A stretch of DNA of 64,000 bases from Motacilla alba alba (taxonomy: Eukaryota; Chordata; Aves; Passeriformes; Motacillidae), in the NCBI RefSeq assembly GCF_015832195.1, contig NC_052033.1, positions 620,001 through 684,000 of the forward strand, given 5' to 3'. Positions 45,501 through 57,300 of this stretch are shown one piece after another (positions within the stretch are counted from its first letter, which is position 1; every line of letters starts with the position of its first letter). Made by a program: the position numbers and the translations under genes. The notes under the pieces are model-generated. The model saw only the letters and a program-made list of their open reading frames with translations, was not told where the DNA came from and did no database searches.

Positions 45501-48500
45501 CCAGCTGCCCACAAGTCCTGGGGAAGGATTTGACCAGCAAAGTGGTAGCAGGAGGCAGAGCATTTCCAGCCACCAGCTCTGGCATTTGCTGTGCCACCCT
45601 GTGGAAGGTGGCTATGGCCCGCTGTGTTTGCCTGCCCCAGGGGCAGCAGGGCTGCAGAGGTTTACTTTGCAAGCTCCAGCATCCTGTCAGGTGGGCATGC
45701 GGGGATGGACCTTCCTGCTGAAGTCCTGCTCACTGCTATTTTTCATCAGGGTGAAAAATGATGCAGTCAGGTTAATGATTGCTGGGCAGGAACAGGTTGC
45801 TGCAGGTAGGCAGAAAGAACACAGCATTAGGAAAGGCTGTGCTTATGGAGCCCAGCATTGGTCTTGGCTGCTCCCTGCCTGAGTCCGGTGGTGCTGGAGT
45901 GGCTGGAGAGCCTGGGCTGATCCTGTTTACTTAGCAGGAGGGGAAAGGCACCCTGTTTGCTTTGGTGTCTGCAGCAGGCACCAACAGGGAGAGAGCCCCG
46001 GACACGCAGGGTTTGCCCAAGCCATGCACCAGCCCTTGGGCTGAGCACACCCGGGTCAGGGGCAAAGCGTGGGTGTCTGCACACATTTGGGAGCCCTGGC
46101 TGGTTCTCTAGGAGCCTGCTGGGCTGGGAGATGGCCAGGGGCTGGCTCGGAGATATCTCTTCTTGCTGCAGTACTTGCTTTCACACCAGCTCTCCCTCTC
46201 TTTCATGGCTGGGGGCTGCCCTGCTGCCCTGGGGCACTGCTTGGCTGCACCCTCAGGGGTCCCATCCCACACCCAGCTCCCCCGGGGCTTTCCAGACCCA
46301 TCAGGACCAGCCCTGGGGAGAGAAACGAAGGGAGAGAAGGAACTGGGGAGGGCTCAGCACCAGTCAGGGGTGCTGCTCCCTCCCTGTCCTGCTGACATCT
46401 CTCCCTGCGCCCATCTTGCAGGTGATGTTACTTGGAGACTCGGGCGTGGGGAAAACCTGCTTCCTGCTCCAGTTCAAAGACGGGGCCTTTCTCTCCGGGA
46501 CGTTCATAGCCACCGTGGGCATAGATTTCCGGGTGAGGCCACCACAGCTGCCAGCCTCTCGCCCCCCTCCACCTGCACCTTGGCCAGGACAGGGTGCTGG
46601 GGAGGGAGAATGGGGGTTTCCAGCCTCTGTACCCCCAGTTATCTCCCAACCAGCTGCAGGTTCTTCCTGGAACCCTTCCACCCCTCCCTGGGAGAGCAGT
46701 AACAGATAGAAGAGCCCACTGGTACTGTTGCCTCTTACCTTTAAATCAGCAAACAGTCTAGGTTTAGCCCATCCCAGCTGTGTTCATGGTCTGGGGGTGT
46801 GTGCTGGGCAGCCAGTACACTCCACCATGCAGGCCAAAGCTAACAGCTGGGGGGGACAAACACTGGTTGCTGTAATGTCATGCCTTGAAATGGCTGAAAT
46901 GGGCTGCTGAGAAGTTGTTAGGGTTACCAGATTCTGTTTAAACCCCCACACTGCTGTCTGCTCACCAAATTCCAGCTGCAGGGTCTCTCAAAGGGTGTCC
47001 AGGGAGGCGCAGCTGTTTGCAGCACAGGGCAGAGCAGGAAGGAAGTCACAGGGGTGTCCCTGGGCAGGGCTCTGCCCACACGTGTCGAGCGCGGTCAGTA
47101 CTTCCTCTGCCCCCACAGCTGCAGCTGCTCCAGTTTTCTGCCACTTTTGCTGCCCTAGCTGTGTTTGGCTTTTGGTGGAAGTTGGTGATCAGGGGCTGGG
47201 GGAGAGAGATGGCTGTGGGTTTGGCTTGAAGGGGCCATGAGGCCTGTCCTTATGATGAAGTCATGAAAGAAGGAAAATCTGCTGTGTCCCAGTGCTGGGC
47301 TCAATGCTGGTCTCCCCAGAGGTGTTGCCAGCCCGTGGGTGCTTGCTCTGCCTCATGCAAGAATGCCCTTCAGCAGCTCGTGGCTCACTGCTCTAGGTGA
47401 TCTCCAGAGTCTCCTAGGGCATGTTTTTGTTTTATCCAGCCCATTTGCTCAAATGCTGTCATCGCCACATGGGCTGAATTTCCATTTCAAACAATTCCAG
47501 GCAACCAAAATATTCTTAGGGGTCTTCTCTTTCCAGACTCCAAGTATGATGCTTTAAGAATCTTAAAATAGCTTTTCTTTTTTCTGGCCTCTGGAGAGAA
47601 GCCCCTGTGCTTCTGAGATGAGAACAGCGATTGCTTAAGCCTCAATAGCTGCCTTCCCAGCTCAGTTGGAAATGCCTCTTTCCTTTCCTGATCCCAACCC
47701 AGCCTGGCTGCAAACCATCCTGACCCAGGAGGTTTCCTCCTGCCATGCTGGATATGGCTGTGTGCTGCATGCAGCCCCTCCAGCTCAGTGTTTTCTACCT
47801 CCTTTAAGAACCAAGCAAGGCTCCACCAGCAAGAAAACCTGAGCAGAACACCCAGCATCACCCAGTGCGCGTGCCCAGGCAGTTAGTAGCATCCAAAGCC
47901 CTTAAATTACTGCAAATAGGCTAAGTTTTTAGTGCAGCAGTGGTTCCTGAGCACATGGAGCTGAAGAGTCCCATCAGAAAGATCAGGGCTTTTTGGTGAG
48001 CAAACATAAAAGCACACCAACGTGTTATTAATAAATGCAAAATTATGTGTGGTTCGTCCATGCCTCCCCACTTCTGCAGCTCTGCCAGCTTCCCAGGGGC
48101 TGCTGCAATCCCAGAGCTTCTCAGCAGGAGCCAGAGCCAGTCGGTGTTCCTGGGATTTTCTGGACAGCCACGGTCATTAACGGACTCATTGGGGCACTTG
48201 GGAGCCAAGGACAGGGACTCTGGCTGTAGGAGATGAACGAGGCACTGGATCCAAGGCAGGCTGGAATCTTGCTGTCTCCTCTCCGCTGATTCTGCTCTTC
48301 ACTCTGCCTCGAGGGGTTGCTGCTCTGGGATGTCCCTGGGGCTGCCAAGCAATCAGGATCACTGTTTGTAGCAATGAGGCTTCAATGGCCAGCCCCACAG
48401 GCAGCCTTGCTTCTTTCCACTGGCCCAGGGAGAGCTGCTGAGGGGCTGTGGAATGCCAGCTCAGTACTAGGGCTGGCTGACACATGCACTAGGACATGCT

Positions 48501-50791
48501 TTGGGCTGATAAACCTGCTCTCCTTATCTTCTGCAGAACAAAGTGGTGGCCGTGGATGGTGTGAAGGTGAAGTTGCAGGTGAGCTTTGGGAGGGGGGAAG
48601 AAATTTCCAGATGGAAACCCACCTCAGGCTGAGCGTGGTGGTTCGGCAGGCTGGGAGCCACAGGAGCAGACCCAGCTTGGGGAGGTTGCTCTCCCTGCTC
48701 TCACCAGGGCAGTTTCTCGGCAGATCTGGGACACAGCAGGACAGGAGCGTTTCCGCAGTGTCACCCATGCCTACTACCGGGATGCCCAAGGTGAGTTTGG
48801 GGTCCAGCAGGCATGGGGAGACCATCCAGAGCATGTTCCTGCAGTGTAGCAATGCCTCTGCCTCTTCCCCTTCAGCCCTGCTCCTGCTCTATGATATCAC
48901 CAGCAAGATGTCCTTTGACAACATCCGCGTGAGTCCCACCGTGGGTTGGGAGTGTTTCTCCCCAGGGCCTGGGAGCGTGGGTGCCCTGCTTGGCTGGCCG
49001 GGTGTTTGGAGCAGTTGGAAGCCTGCTTTACCCGTAAGCACTGGCTGTTCTGGCCAGACCCAGCCAGCTGGGAGCTCATCCCAGGGCACCTGGCTGGGTG
49101 CTGCATGGCTGGGTGCGTTTTGTTTAAGGACACGGTGAACGCCTGAGGGAGAAAACGTGGTTTGGGAAGGATGTGAACTATGGCTTGGGCTGTAGCCAGG
49201 AGACGGGCGTTTTCAGGACTGCTTGTCTGTGATGCTGGAATAATTTCTGTGCCAAGAAAAGTCATTATCCCTATCCTTGTGGGGGAGAGATGGGGGTGCT
49301 GAGGGGATGTGAGGGCTGAGAGGGAAAGGAGGGGGGTACTGAGGGGTGGGGGGCTGAGTTGAGAGGGACAGAAGTACCCTTCACCCCAACACAGTCCTGC
49401 TGCCCTACAGGCCTGGCTGACGGAGATCCATGAGTACGCCCAGAAGGACGTGGTCATCATGTTGCTGGGCAATAAGGTGCGTGCAGGGTCCCCGTCCACC
49501 CTGGCGTTTGCTGTGCTGTGCCGTGCCCTTGCCATCCCCATGGCTGTGCAGGGATGGGGCTCTGCCTGCACCCTCCGCCGGGTGCTTCTTTCTGGGCCCA
49601 GCCAAGCCCAGAGGTGATCCCCGGGGTTTGGGGGCTCGGGGAGGGCAGTAATCCCGGTAGCCAGCGGGTGGCAGCACGAACCCGAGGTTCCAGGTACGGG
49701 ATGCTCCTCGAATGGGATGCTTTGGTATGGGATGCTGCTGACTATGGGATGCTCCCCCAGGCCTGGATGCACCCCTGGACCTCAGGTAACCCCAAGACCT
49801 AGAGGCCCAACAAGGTCCCAGATTCTCCTCAGGGATCCTAGATGCTGCTGGGTGCCCAGTGCCCAACTGAATTTCCCCTTGGGACTGGATGTCCCCTAGA
49901 TCCTGGATGATGCTGGGTGCTCGCCCAGCCTCCCTGGGTCCTGGATGCTCTCAGGTCCTCAGTGTCCCCAGGTCCCAGGTGCCCCCTGACATCCTCAATG
50001 CCACCAGGTCCCAGATGCTCCACAGATCCCAGATTCTCTGGGCAGTGGATACTTCTGGATCCGTGCTGCCCCTCATTCCTGTCAGCCCCCTGAACACCAT
50101 ACACTGCTGGTTTGCCAGATGCCCCAGAGTGCCAGCTGGTCTGGTGTGTGGTGACATTTTCCTTCCCTTGGCAGGCTGATGTGAGCAGCGAGAGAGCTGT
50201 GAGGACGGAGGATGGAGCATCACTGGCTAGGGTGAGTTGTGCCACGGTCTAACCCAACTTTAAGCCCCCCCAGACAATTTCACGTCACTCAGGGTTCCCA
50301 TGCAGCCATGCCATCCCCTCTGAGTGCCCAGACCTGCCTGGCTCTTGCACGGGCAGCACAGCAGTGACTTGCATGCAAAACCTGGGGCAAGGCAGGGAGG
50401 GGATGACCCTCAAGCCTTGTCCAGGCTACAGGGATGATTCAGAGGGCCAGGAGGGCATCTTGGGGATAGCTACTGATGGAGTCGTGCTGCTCTTGCAGGA
50501 GTATGGAGTGCCTTTCATGGAGACGAGTGCCAAGACAGGCATGAATGTGGAGCTGGCCTTCCTGGCCATTGCCAAGTGAGTACCTGGGGCCAGGGCACTG
50601 AACAAGGAAGGTGTCCCCTGCAGCCCCACCACCTCCCACACACCAGCATAGTCTGGGAGGGGGTAACACAGCCTCACCACTCTAGGGAGCTGAAGCAGCG
50701 CGCGGTGCAGCCGCTGGATGAGCCCCACTTCCAGATCCACGATTACATTGAGTCACAGAAGAAGAAATCCAGCTGCTGTGCCTTCTCCTGA
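36476..50791 (+). CDS. RAB37: RAB37, upstream isoform with alternative N-terminus and alternative P-loop exon
   Basis: This transcript uses exon 36476-36535 (20 residues ending NEALLHK) and exon 42114-42224, then the common exons 48537-48578, 48724-48790, 48876-48928, 49411-49476, 50175-50231, 50499-50575 and 50686-50791. The total is 639 bp, 212 aa. The alternative exon encodes [18 protein letters not shown] and ends ATVGIGFT, so the P-loop and switch I differ from the downstream form. A human RAB37 isoform I recall has the same arrangement (LHK followed by [18 protein letters not shown]), which supports it as real and ancient. Both alternative P-loop exons are 111 bp and phase 0, so they are exchangeable. 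RAB37 is a Rab GTPase of secretory granules, acting in regulated exocytosis. Whether both isoforms are expressed in this species cannot be seen from DNA. Confidence 0.85.
39225..39410. repeat. A-rich low-complexity tract in RAB37 intron
   Basis: Poly(A) runs are interrupted by C-rich and (CCAAA)n/(CAAA)n patches. I see no adjacent retrocopy or SINE body, so this is called simple low complexity rather than a retroposon tail. Confidence 0.7.
44180..44460 (+). promoter_or_regulatory. RAB37: CpG-island promoter of the downstream RAB37 transcript
   Basis: GC- and CpG-dense sequence covers the second RAB37 first exon (ATG 44336). A GGAGGAGGAGGA purine run lies at about 44247-44277. I see no TATA box. 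Confidence 0.55.
44336..50791 (+). CDS. RAB37: RAB37, downstream (canonical) isoform
   Basis: Nine exons: 44336-44452, 46422-46532, 48537-48578, 48724-48790, 48876-48928, 49411-49476, 50175-50231, 50499-50575 and 50686-50791. They sum to 696 bp, 231 aa (human 223). All G-box motifs are present: GDSGVGKT (44-51), the switch I Thr in [15 protein letters not shown] (92-98), GNKAD (150-154) and TSAKTG (180-185). The C-terminus SSCCAFS supplies paired cysteines for geranylgeranylation, as in RAB26/RAB37 (human ends CCSFM). The N-terminal extension of 39 residues is Gly/Pro-rich and ends YELSGK, matching the human YDLTGK junction. Exon 8 ends AA, splitting a Lys codon with exon 9. RAB37 controls docking and exocytosis of granules in mast cells, neutrophils and secretory cells, which fits its position beside myeloid CD300-type receptors. 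Confidence 0.96.
49685..50060. repeat. Degenerate minisatellite in RAB37 intron 6
   Basis: Imperfect units built on GGGATGCT and GGTCCCAGATGCTCC-like cores recur every 20-40 bp (for example GGGATGCTCC, GGGATGCTTT, GGGATGCTGC, CTGGATGCAC, CTAGATGCTG, CTGGATGATG, CTGGATGCTC, CCAGATGCTC). It lies between exons 6 and 7. Unit length varies, so the array is old. Confidence 0.65.
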
Positions 50792-51493
50792 GGGTGGCCC
50801 AGAGGAGCTGGCAGGCCTGGGGGCCCAGGTGTGAAGCAGAGCAGGGCCCCATCCTGCCCTTAAGCACCAGAGGGAACCAAGCTCTGACAAGCCAAGGTGG
50901 ATGGCACAGTACAGTGGAGCAGAGTGCATGAGCAGGGCCCTTGTCCTGGTGCCAGGATTCAGATCCTGCTGCCCTGCAGAGCAATGACCTCTGTGCCACC
51001 GTGGGAATCACTATGGTGTGGTGACTGCCAGCCTGGCCAGCAAGCCATGGTGATCCATCACCTCTACCACCTTAGCAGGGTGCAGGACACAGCCACACAC
51101 CTCACTGAGGGACCCTTGGAGCAGTTGGAGGAGCTGTGCCATGGATGAGCCCCCCTGCATCCCCCAGTCCTGTCCTCCCTTGCAGCTATTCCTGCTCACA
51201 GTGCTGCTGTTGTCCAACTGGAAGGGCCTGGTCCAGCCCCCACATCCCAGGTGCTGCCAAGCTCTGGCTTCCCTCCAAGGAACCTCAGCTCTGTCCCCCC
51301 GGGCTGCCCCACATCCCAGTGCCCACGCTCGGCTGTGGCTCCTCATTTCTGCAGTTGCTGCCAATGGCTTTTATCCTCCTGCCACCACAAATGCAATGAT
51401 GTCCCCATTGTATCCTGGCTCTGCTCGAGGGAAGGGCTGGAATGGGAAAGGGTCCAGCTAAACCTGCTCCCTGCCCACACAGCTGATGTGAGA

Positions 51494-51499
51494 AATAAA
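51494..51499 (+). terminator. RAB37: RAB37 poly(A) signal
   Basis: AATAAA, about 700 bp after the RAB37 stop codon (50789-50791). An ATTAAA at about 52172 is a possible distal alternative. Confidence 0.6.
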
Positions 51500-51519
51500 A
51501 TTCCCCTGGGAACATCCGA

Positions 51520-53900
51520 GCAATGCTTGGGGCACTTCTGGTACACACAGCAATTTGGAAAAATTTTGCTTCCCCCATGTTGTAGCCACAGAAATTAGAG
51601 AATTTTTTTTTTCAAACAAGAAAAGGCTTTTTCATTTCAATGCCTCCAGACTGAACCATCTCCAACCTCATGCAGGAGATGCCCATGATAGATAGCATCA
51701 CCTGGGGTGATGCTTCAGCCTTGCCTCCTCCCAGGCCAGGCTGGGTTTCTCTCCCATCACTGTCCATGTAATACAACTATGCCTTCCTGCTGCTGGCAAA
51801 TAGCAGCTGGAACCCACTTTCAGGCATCTTTCAGATGCCTGAGAGCCTTCAGCCAGCAAACTGCTCCGTTGGGCACTGGTGGGGCTCAGGGACATCCCTG
51901 ATGTGCCCAGCTGAGCTCTGTTGCTCCCTCGAGCACACTGTTCACTCCCCTGAGCTGTCAGATGGAGAATATTTGGTTGTGCAGCTGAAGCACTGATGCA
52001 GAGAGCAGCTGTGGAGGGTACAACACTGCACATAGGAATCGGGGACTGTCCAGCACATCTGTCCCCATCAGCATCTTCCCTGGCCCTGCACCTGACTGCT
52101 CGTGTCTCACCTGCCCCGGTGCCTCCTTCACTTATGCTCTGCCCCTGGGTCTCTCTTTGCAAGTTTACAGATTAAAGCTGAGTATTTTTTGAGGCTTTGC
52201 ATCTGTCTGATTGTTTATTGCATGAGAAATCCCTGCCCTGGGTCTGCAACGTGGGAGGCTGCTGTGCTCTGCCGCTGCAGAGCAGCCGGCCCGGGGGGCC
52301 CTGGGAGCAGCCATGAGGAGGGGGAAGCACCCACGGCTCCTTTCTCCCTGTCTTCCTGCCGGGGGGGCTTTCATTGCACATTTCAGACAGACCAAAGGTG
52401 AGAGGGGAAGAGTAAATATGGCCTGTTAAATTAAAACCAACCTCCTCCCCTGCTGTTCTCATGGTGCGGAGTCCAACATTCCCCAAATAACTCCGTCTTC
52501 CCACCAATGACATTGCTGCTGCCACTTGGCTGATGTCTGCAAAAAAAAAAAGCTGGATGGTTTCAACACAAACAGACGCTGGCTCTTTTCTCTTTCCCTC
52601 CTCCTGCTCGAGTTCCTTTAACTTCACTCCAAGATGCAAAGGGCAGGAGGAGGCAGCTGGGGCGCGACGGTCCTGCCTGTGCTCTGCCATCCCGCAGGCA
52701 CTATTGGACCCCAAAGCAGCTTCAGCTGTTTCCTTTGCTGCTGCCTTTCTTTCTTATCACGGTCCCGTGCTCAAAACAGCCCTACTGGAGCTGGGTTTTG
52801 TTTCCTGACTGAGCACAGGGTACCCAAAATGTGCTCAGCATCTGCCCTTCCAAAAAGCTCACTTGTGGGGCTGTGCTGCTCACAGCCCCCTTACCAAGGG
52901 GACGGCTGTGACACGGGCGATAGATCCCCCCCGTCCTGGAGCCGTACCACAACACGCTTGCCCTGGTTTTCCCTTCCGAAGGCATTTGCCGCCGGCTGCC
53001 GTGGGATTCTTCTCCGCCGCTTTTCTCAGCGCCGAGCAGCCGCGGGCGAATGCTCAGCCGAGTGGAGGAAACAAATGAGCCCACCCTCCGCTCCCAGCTG
53101 CGTCCCACGGAGCTGGAGCGCGGCCGCCCCGAGCACACAGGGGGTTCTTCGGCCGCTGGGGTCACTGAGCAGGGTTTTGGGGCAGAGTGCCTTGTGAGAG
53201 ACGTGTCCCACGGCATGCTGCTGTCCCCTCCTTGCGTGCCGGTCTGCAGCTCAGTTAAACGTGATCCTGGCTGCCCTGAGGACCTTTGCCCAGGAACTTC
53301 AGCCAGGCCCTGCACGGGGAGACACCTCTGTCCTACCCTCTCTGGGACAATCCCAGGAGCCAGGGCAGCTCCGCCTGGCGCCAGCAGCCCTGCGGCATGG
53401 CCGGAGGAGCTCAGGCTGGTTGCTGCCTTGTTCTGCCCTGACTGAGCCCAAACCCCAGGATCCCACATGCTCATGATCCCCTGCAGCTACTTCTGCTTCT
53501 CAGTGCATGAACAGAGAACATGGAGCCAGGGCAGAGCGAATCCCCCTCCACCTTCCCCCCCTCAGGCCACCAGCTCTAGGGTGCTGAGCAAGGTTCAGAG
53601 GCGGCTGGGGGAACAGGGCTGGCGTCTCGTTTCCGCCGCAAAACGAGTTACCTGCCCTCTTCCCGGCCCGCTTTCCCGCGCAGTTTCGATTTGGGGATTT
53701 TATTTCACTTATTTTTAGTTTACTTCGAGCATCCCTCCAGCCTCTACGTCGGAGAAGCGCTGGGAGCAACTGCAGCCTTCAAGGACTGGGCGGGGGTATG
53801 GGACGGATGTTCCCCGAGAGGCCCCCCCGGGATCTGCCGCGGAGCGGGAACAGCTGGGAGCGTCTCGCCGATCTTCAGCCATCGTCGGGGCTGTCTCCGG
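51520..53900. other. Intergenic region between RAB37 and NHERF1
   Basis: I see no supported exon, CR1 fragment or tandem array. The sequence shifts from moderate GC to CpG-rich toward the NHERF1 promoter. Open frames here have no splice or family support. Confidence 0.5.
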
Positions 53901-53949
53901 GACGGTAGCAGAACCGATCCCCGGTGGGGGGAGTTCAGCAAGAATCGGG

Positions 53950-54317
53950 AGTTGCCGCGGTGGGCTCGGGCGGCACCAGGGAGAGGCGGAGGTGGCTGCG
54001 GGGAAGCGGCCCGGGAGCAGTCCCGCCGCAGGCACCACGACCCCGCGGCGCCGCGCCCAGAGCGCCCCGCCAGGGTGAGAGTGTATTTGCATACCCACCC
54101 AGCGTATATTTGCATAACCGCGCCTCTAAAATCTGCATAGACACGCCCAATTACTGTCCTTATTTGGCAGGCGCCATCCCATCCCGCGCTCCGATTGGCG
54201 GCTGCCGGCCCCGCGCCCCGCCCCCCTATATAGGCCGTGCGGCGGGCCCGCCGCCGTGCAGTGCGCTCAGTGCGGGTGGTGGGACGGACCCGCTGCTGCT
54301 CCCGCCGCTTCCCCGCC
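53950..54317 (+). promoter_or_regulatory. NHERF1: NHERF1 promoter with TATA box, CCAAT box and octamer repeats
   Basis: A TATA element (TATATA, 54227-54232) lies about 85 bp before the start codon. An inverted CCAAT box (ATTGG, 54194-54198) is about 30 bp further up. Octamer sequences ATTTGCAT occur at 54085-54092 and 54108-54115, with a variant ATCTGCAT at 54131-54138. The core lies inside a GC-rich block, which is unusual company for a TATA box. Confidence 0.65.
54083..54151 (+). repeat. Three 23-bp tandem repeats, each carrying an octamer-like motif
   Basis: The repeats run 54083-54105, 54106-54128 and 54129-54151. Each starts with an A/T-rich TTTGCATA or TCTGCATA core followed by a C-rich half. 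The first two contain the exact octamer complement ATTTGCAT. The third has one substitution. Spacing is exactly 23 bp, about two helical turns. Confidence 0.75.
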
Positions 54318-57300
54318 ATGAGCAGCGGCGCGGGCCCCGCCGCCCGCCTGTGCCGCTTGGAGCGCGGCCCGGATGGGTACGGCTTCCACCTGCACGGCGA
54401 GAAGGGCAAGCCGGGCCAGTTCATCCGTCTGGTGGAGGCGGGTTCGCCGGCCGAGCGGTCGGGGCTGCGCGCTGGGGACCGGCTACTGGAGGTGGACGGC
54501 GAGAACGTGGAGCGGGAGAGCCATCAGCAGGTGGTGGAGCGGATCCGCGCCGCCGCCGGCACCGTCAGCCTCCTTGTCGTAGACTCGACGGCCGAGGATC
54601 AGCTGCCGAAGCGGGGCGGGGCGGGTGTCGAGCCGCCGGTGGTCGGCGGGCCGGCGGCTCCGATGCCGGCGGAGCCCGCGGCGCGGGAGCCCGGTGGTGG
54701 CGACCAGCGGGTAAATGAGCGGCCGCGGGGGACTGGGGCTCGGAAGTTTTCGGGGCAGAGACTGTTGTCCGCGGGGAGGGCTTGTGACCGGCCGCGGTCG
54801 TCGCCTTCCAGGCGAGCGAGCGGGAGCCGCGGCCGCCGCGTCTGCCCTGGGCGTTGTGTGTGGTTTCGGTCTCGATTCTTTCTTTTTTTACTTTGCTTTA
54901 AACGCGGCTCCCCAGAAGCGCCGGGTCCTGCCGCGCCCGACTGCTTTGCCTTTTTTATTTTAATTTTTTATCTTTTCTCTAAATGGTCCTGTCTCCCAGC
55001 CGTGTCAGTGACGGGCGGGGCAGGCGGGCACGCAGGGCTGGTTGGTGGTTGGACCCATAACTGAACCCGTTCAGTCCCGTGCTGCGGGGCCGGTAAAACG
55101 GGGGGGGGAAAGCAATAAGGAGAGCTTTGACGTGCAGCTGAGCCCAGAACTGGGCTGAGGGGGGCTGGCACTAACCCACCCCAAAATACAACAAAAAACC
55201 CGTGGCAGAGGGTGTTTTTTGGGGCTGAGACTGCAGGTATTGGTGGTAGTCACTCCTGCTTTGAGTGTGTTCAGTCTCCACTGTGGAGATAGCAGAGCTC
55301 TTCTCGGGCTGTGGGTTTGATCCTGACAGTCAGTCCCCACAAACGCTTCCTAACTCAGGAATGTCGGCCTTAAGCACGCGTGGGAGTGAGCAGTTGCACA
55401 GAGTGATGTAGAAAGGTGAGGAATTGAGAAACAGCTGACCTTTTACGCCCCAAGCGGTTCCTAAGAGACGCTCGGGGCTCTGGGAGATAATACTGCTTTT
55501 TATTTACCCAGCAAAGACGTGTTTGTTGTTACAACAGACGTGTGGATGGCTCCCTGAGCAGCAGTCTCTTGAGTTCCCAGTGTGAAGAACCTTCTGCGGA
55601 AATGTTATGACCTGCTCCCAGAGAAGTTGGTGCAGTGGGGCCTTCGCAGTGTTGATGTTGAACCCCAGGAAAACCTTGGTCCCTCACTGAACTGCTGTTA
55701 CATAGGGTTTTGCTGAGGATTAGGTGGTTTTGAGCTGTTATCTCCTGTGGCACTTTAGCCTGTGCTTTTTCCACTGGTTGGGCTGATCCACTGCAGACAC
55801 AGCTCTCATCACTGCCTGGCTAAAACATCACTCTAGCACCTCCTTGATGAGTTTATTTGGGTGGGAACAGCCATGTTCTATCCCTGTGCTGTCTGTCTTG
55901 CTCACTGTCCCCTGTATTATCCCACATCCCTCACGTGTGGCCCCGTGCTGGGCCCTGCTGCTGCCCCATGCAGGGAGAATGTGCTTGCTCTCCCGTATGT
56001 CACAGTGCCAGCATTCCCTTGGGGCTAGCGAGACTGTGCTCTGCTTTCTGCTCCCAGACCTCTCTATGGGCTGGGAAAAATAAAAGGGGTGTTCTTAATG
56101 TAGCTCAGGTAAGTCCCCTGCCCATCTTGGGGGCTAAGGACATGCAGTCCCCAAAGAGGATGGAGCCTTCTCATGCTGTGGGGCTGCTGCCTATTTGCTG
56201 TGTTGGCTGGAGTGATGGAAAGAGCTTAGGAAGCTGGAGATGCCCTGAGCCTGCTCCCCAAGACTGTGGGGAATCTTCAGCCAAGACTGTCACCCAAAGC
56301 CCATGAGGTACCTCCAGCTGGGGCTGTCTCCCAAAATCTTAATTCATTTCCTAATTAAACTCCAGCTACCTCAGCGCAACACTCCCAATGCTGGGGGAAC
56401 TGCTCCCTGTTACACTCTGAAACCAAGCCCTGGGAGGCTCTCCCAGGTTTTACAAGGAGGGATTCATTCAGGAAATGAATTAAGATTTTGGGAGACAGCC
56501 CCAGCTGGGGATACCTCATGGGCTTTGGGTGACAGTCTTGGCTGAAGATTCCCCACAGTCTTGGGGAGCAGGCTCAGGGCACAGCTCATGCACAGTTACT
56601 ACTGGCGGTTTCTTTGCTAGCAGTTTCTCTCCTCACTAGATCAGGAAGCAGGTGACATGGGGTGACATTGCCACAAGGCCCCAGACGGTTTCTCAACAGG
56701 TATCAGCAGGAAATCTTGTGGCTGGGGGCAGGGCCCAATGGCAAAATGGGTTTAGAGACATCGCCCAGGCCGGGCACCCACCAAGAAGGGTGGCAAGATG
56801 CTGGGTGGGATGCTGAGCCAAGCTGGAGCAGGCAGAAAAGGATTTCTCTCCAGTGAGGAAGGAACACTGGTGGCCTGTTTCTGGCCACCGGCAGGCAACT
56901 GGTGCTGGCTGCTCCATCCCCCTGCAGCCCCATCAACGCTGTGGGTTGGTAGGATTTCCTGGGATCGTAGGGGAAGTGGGAGATTTGCACGTGTCAGAGT
57001 TCTGTTTGCTTTATTGGGCTGGACTTGCCTTTATTTGTTTAACAAGCCTGGAGACGCTCAAGAGCGGCTTGTGGTGAGCAATGTTTAATGTCTCTCACCT
57101 TCCTGCAGAATCCATTCTCTCTCCAAACCCTACTGAGTCCTGTGTGACTGGGGCTGCCAGGGGTCTCAGACACCCCCACGGATCCTTGAGGCAGTTGTGG
57201 GAGACTCGTCATGGGTTCCTTTTTCATTCCTATCAAACCTTGAGTGTGCAAATCCCCCTGATGCTGTGGTGGAGGTTTTGAGCCTCCCTGGGAAGCTGGT

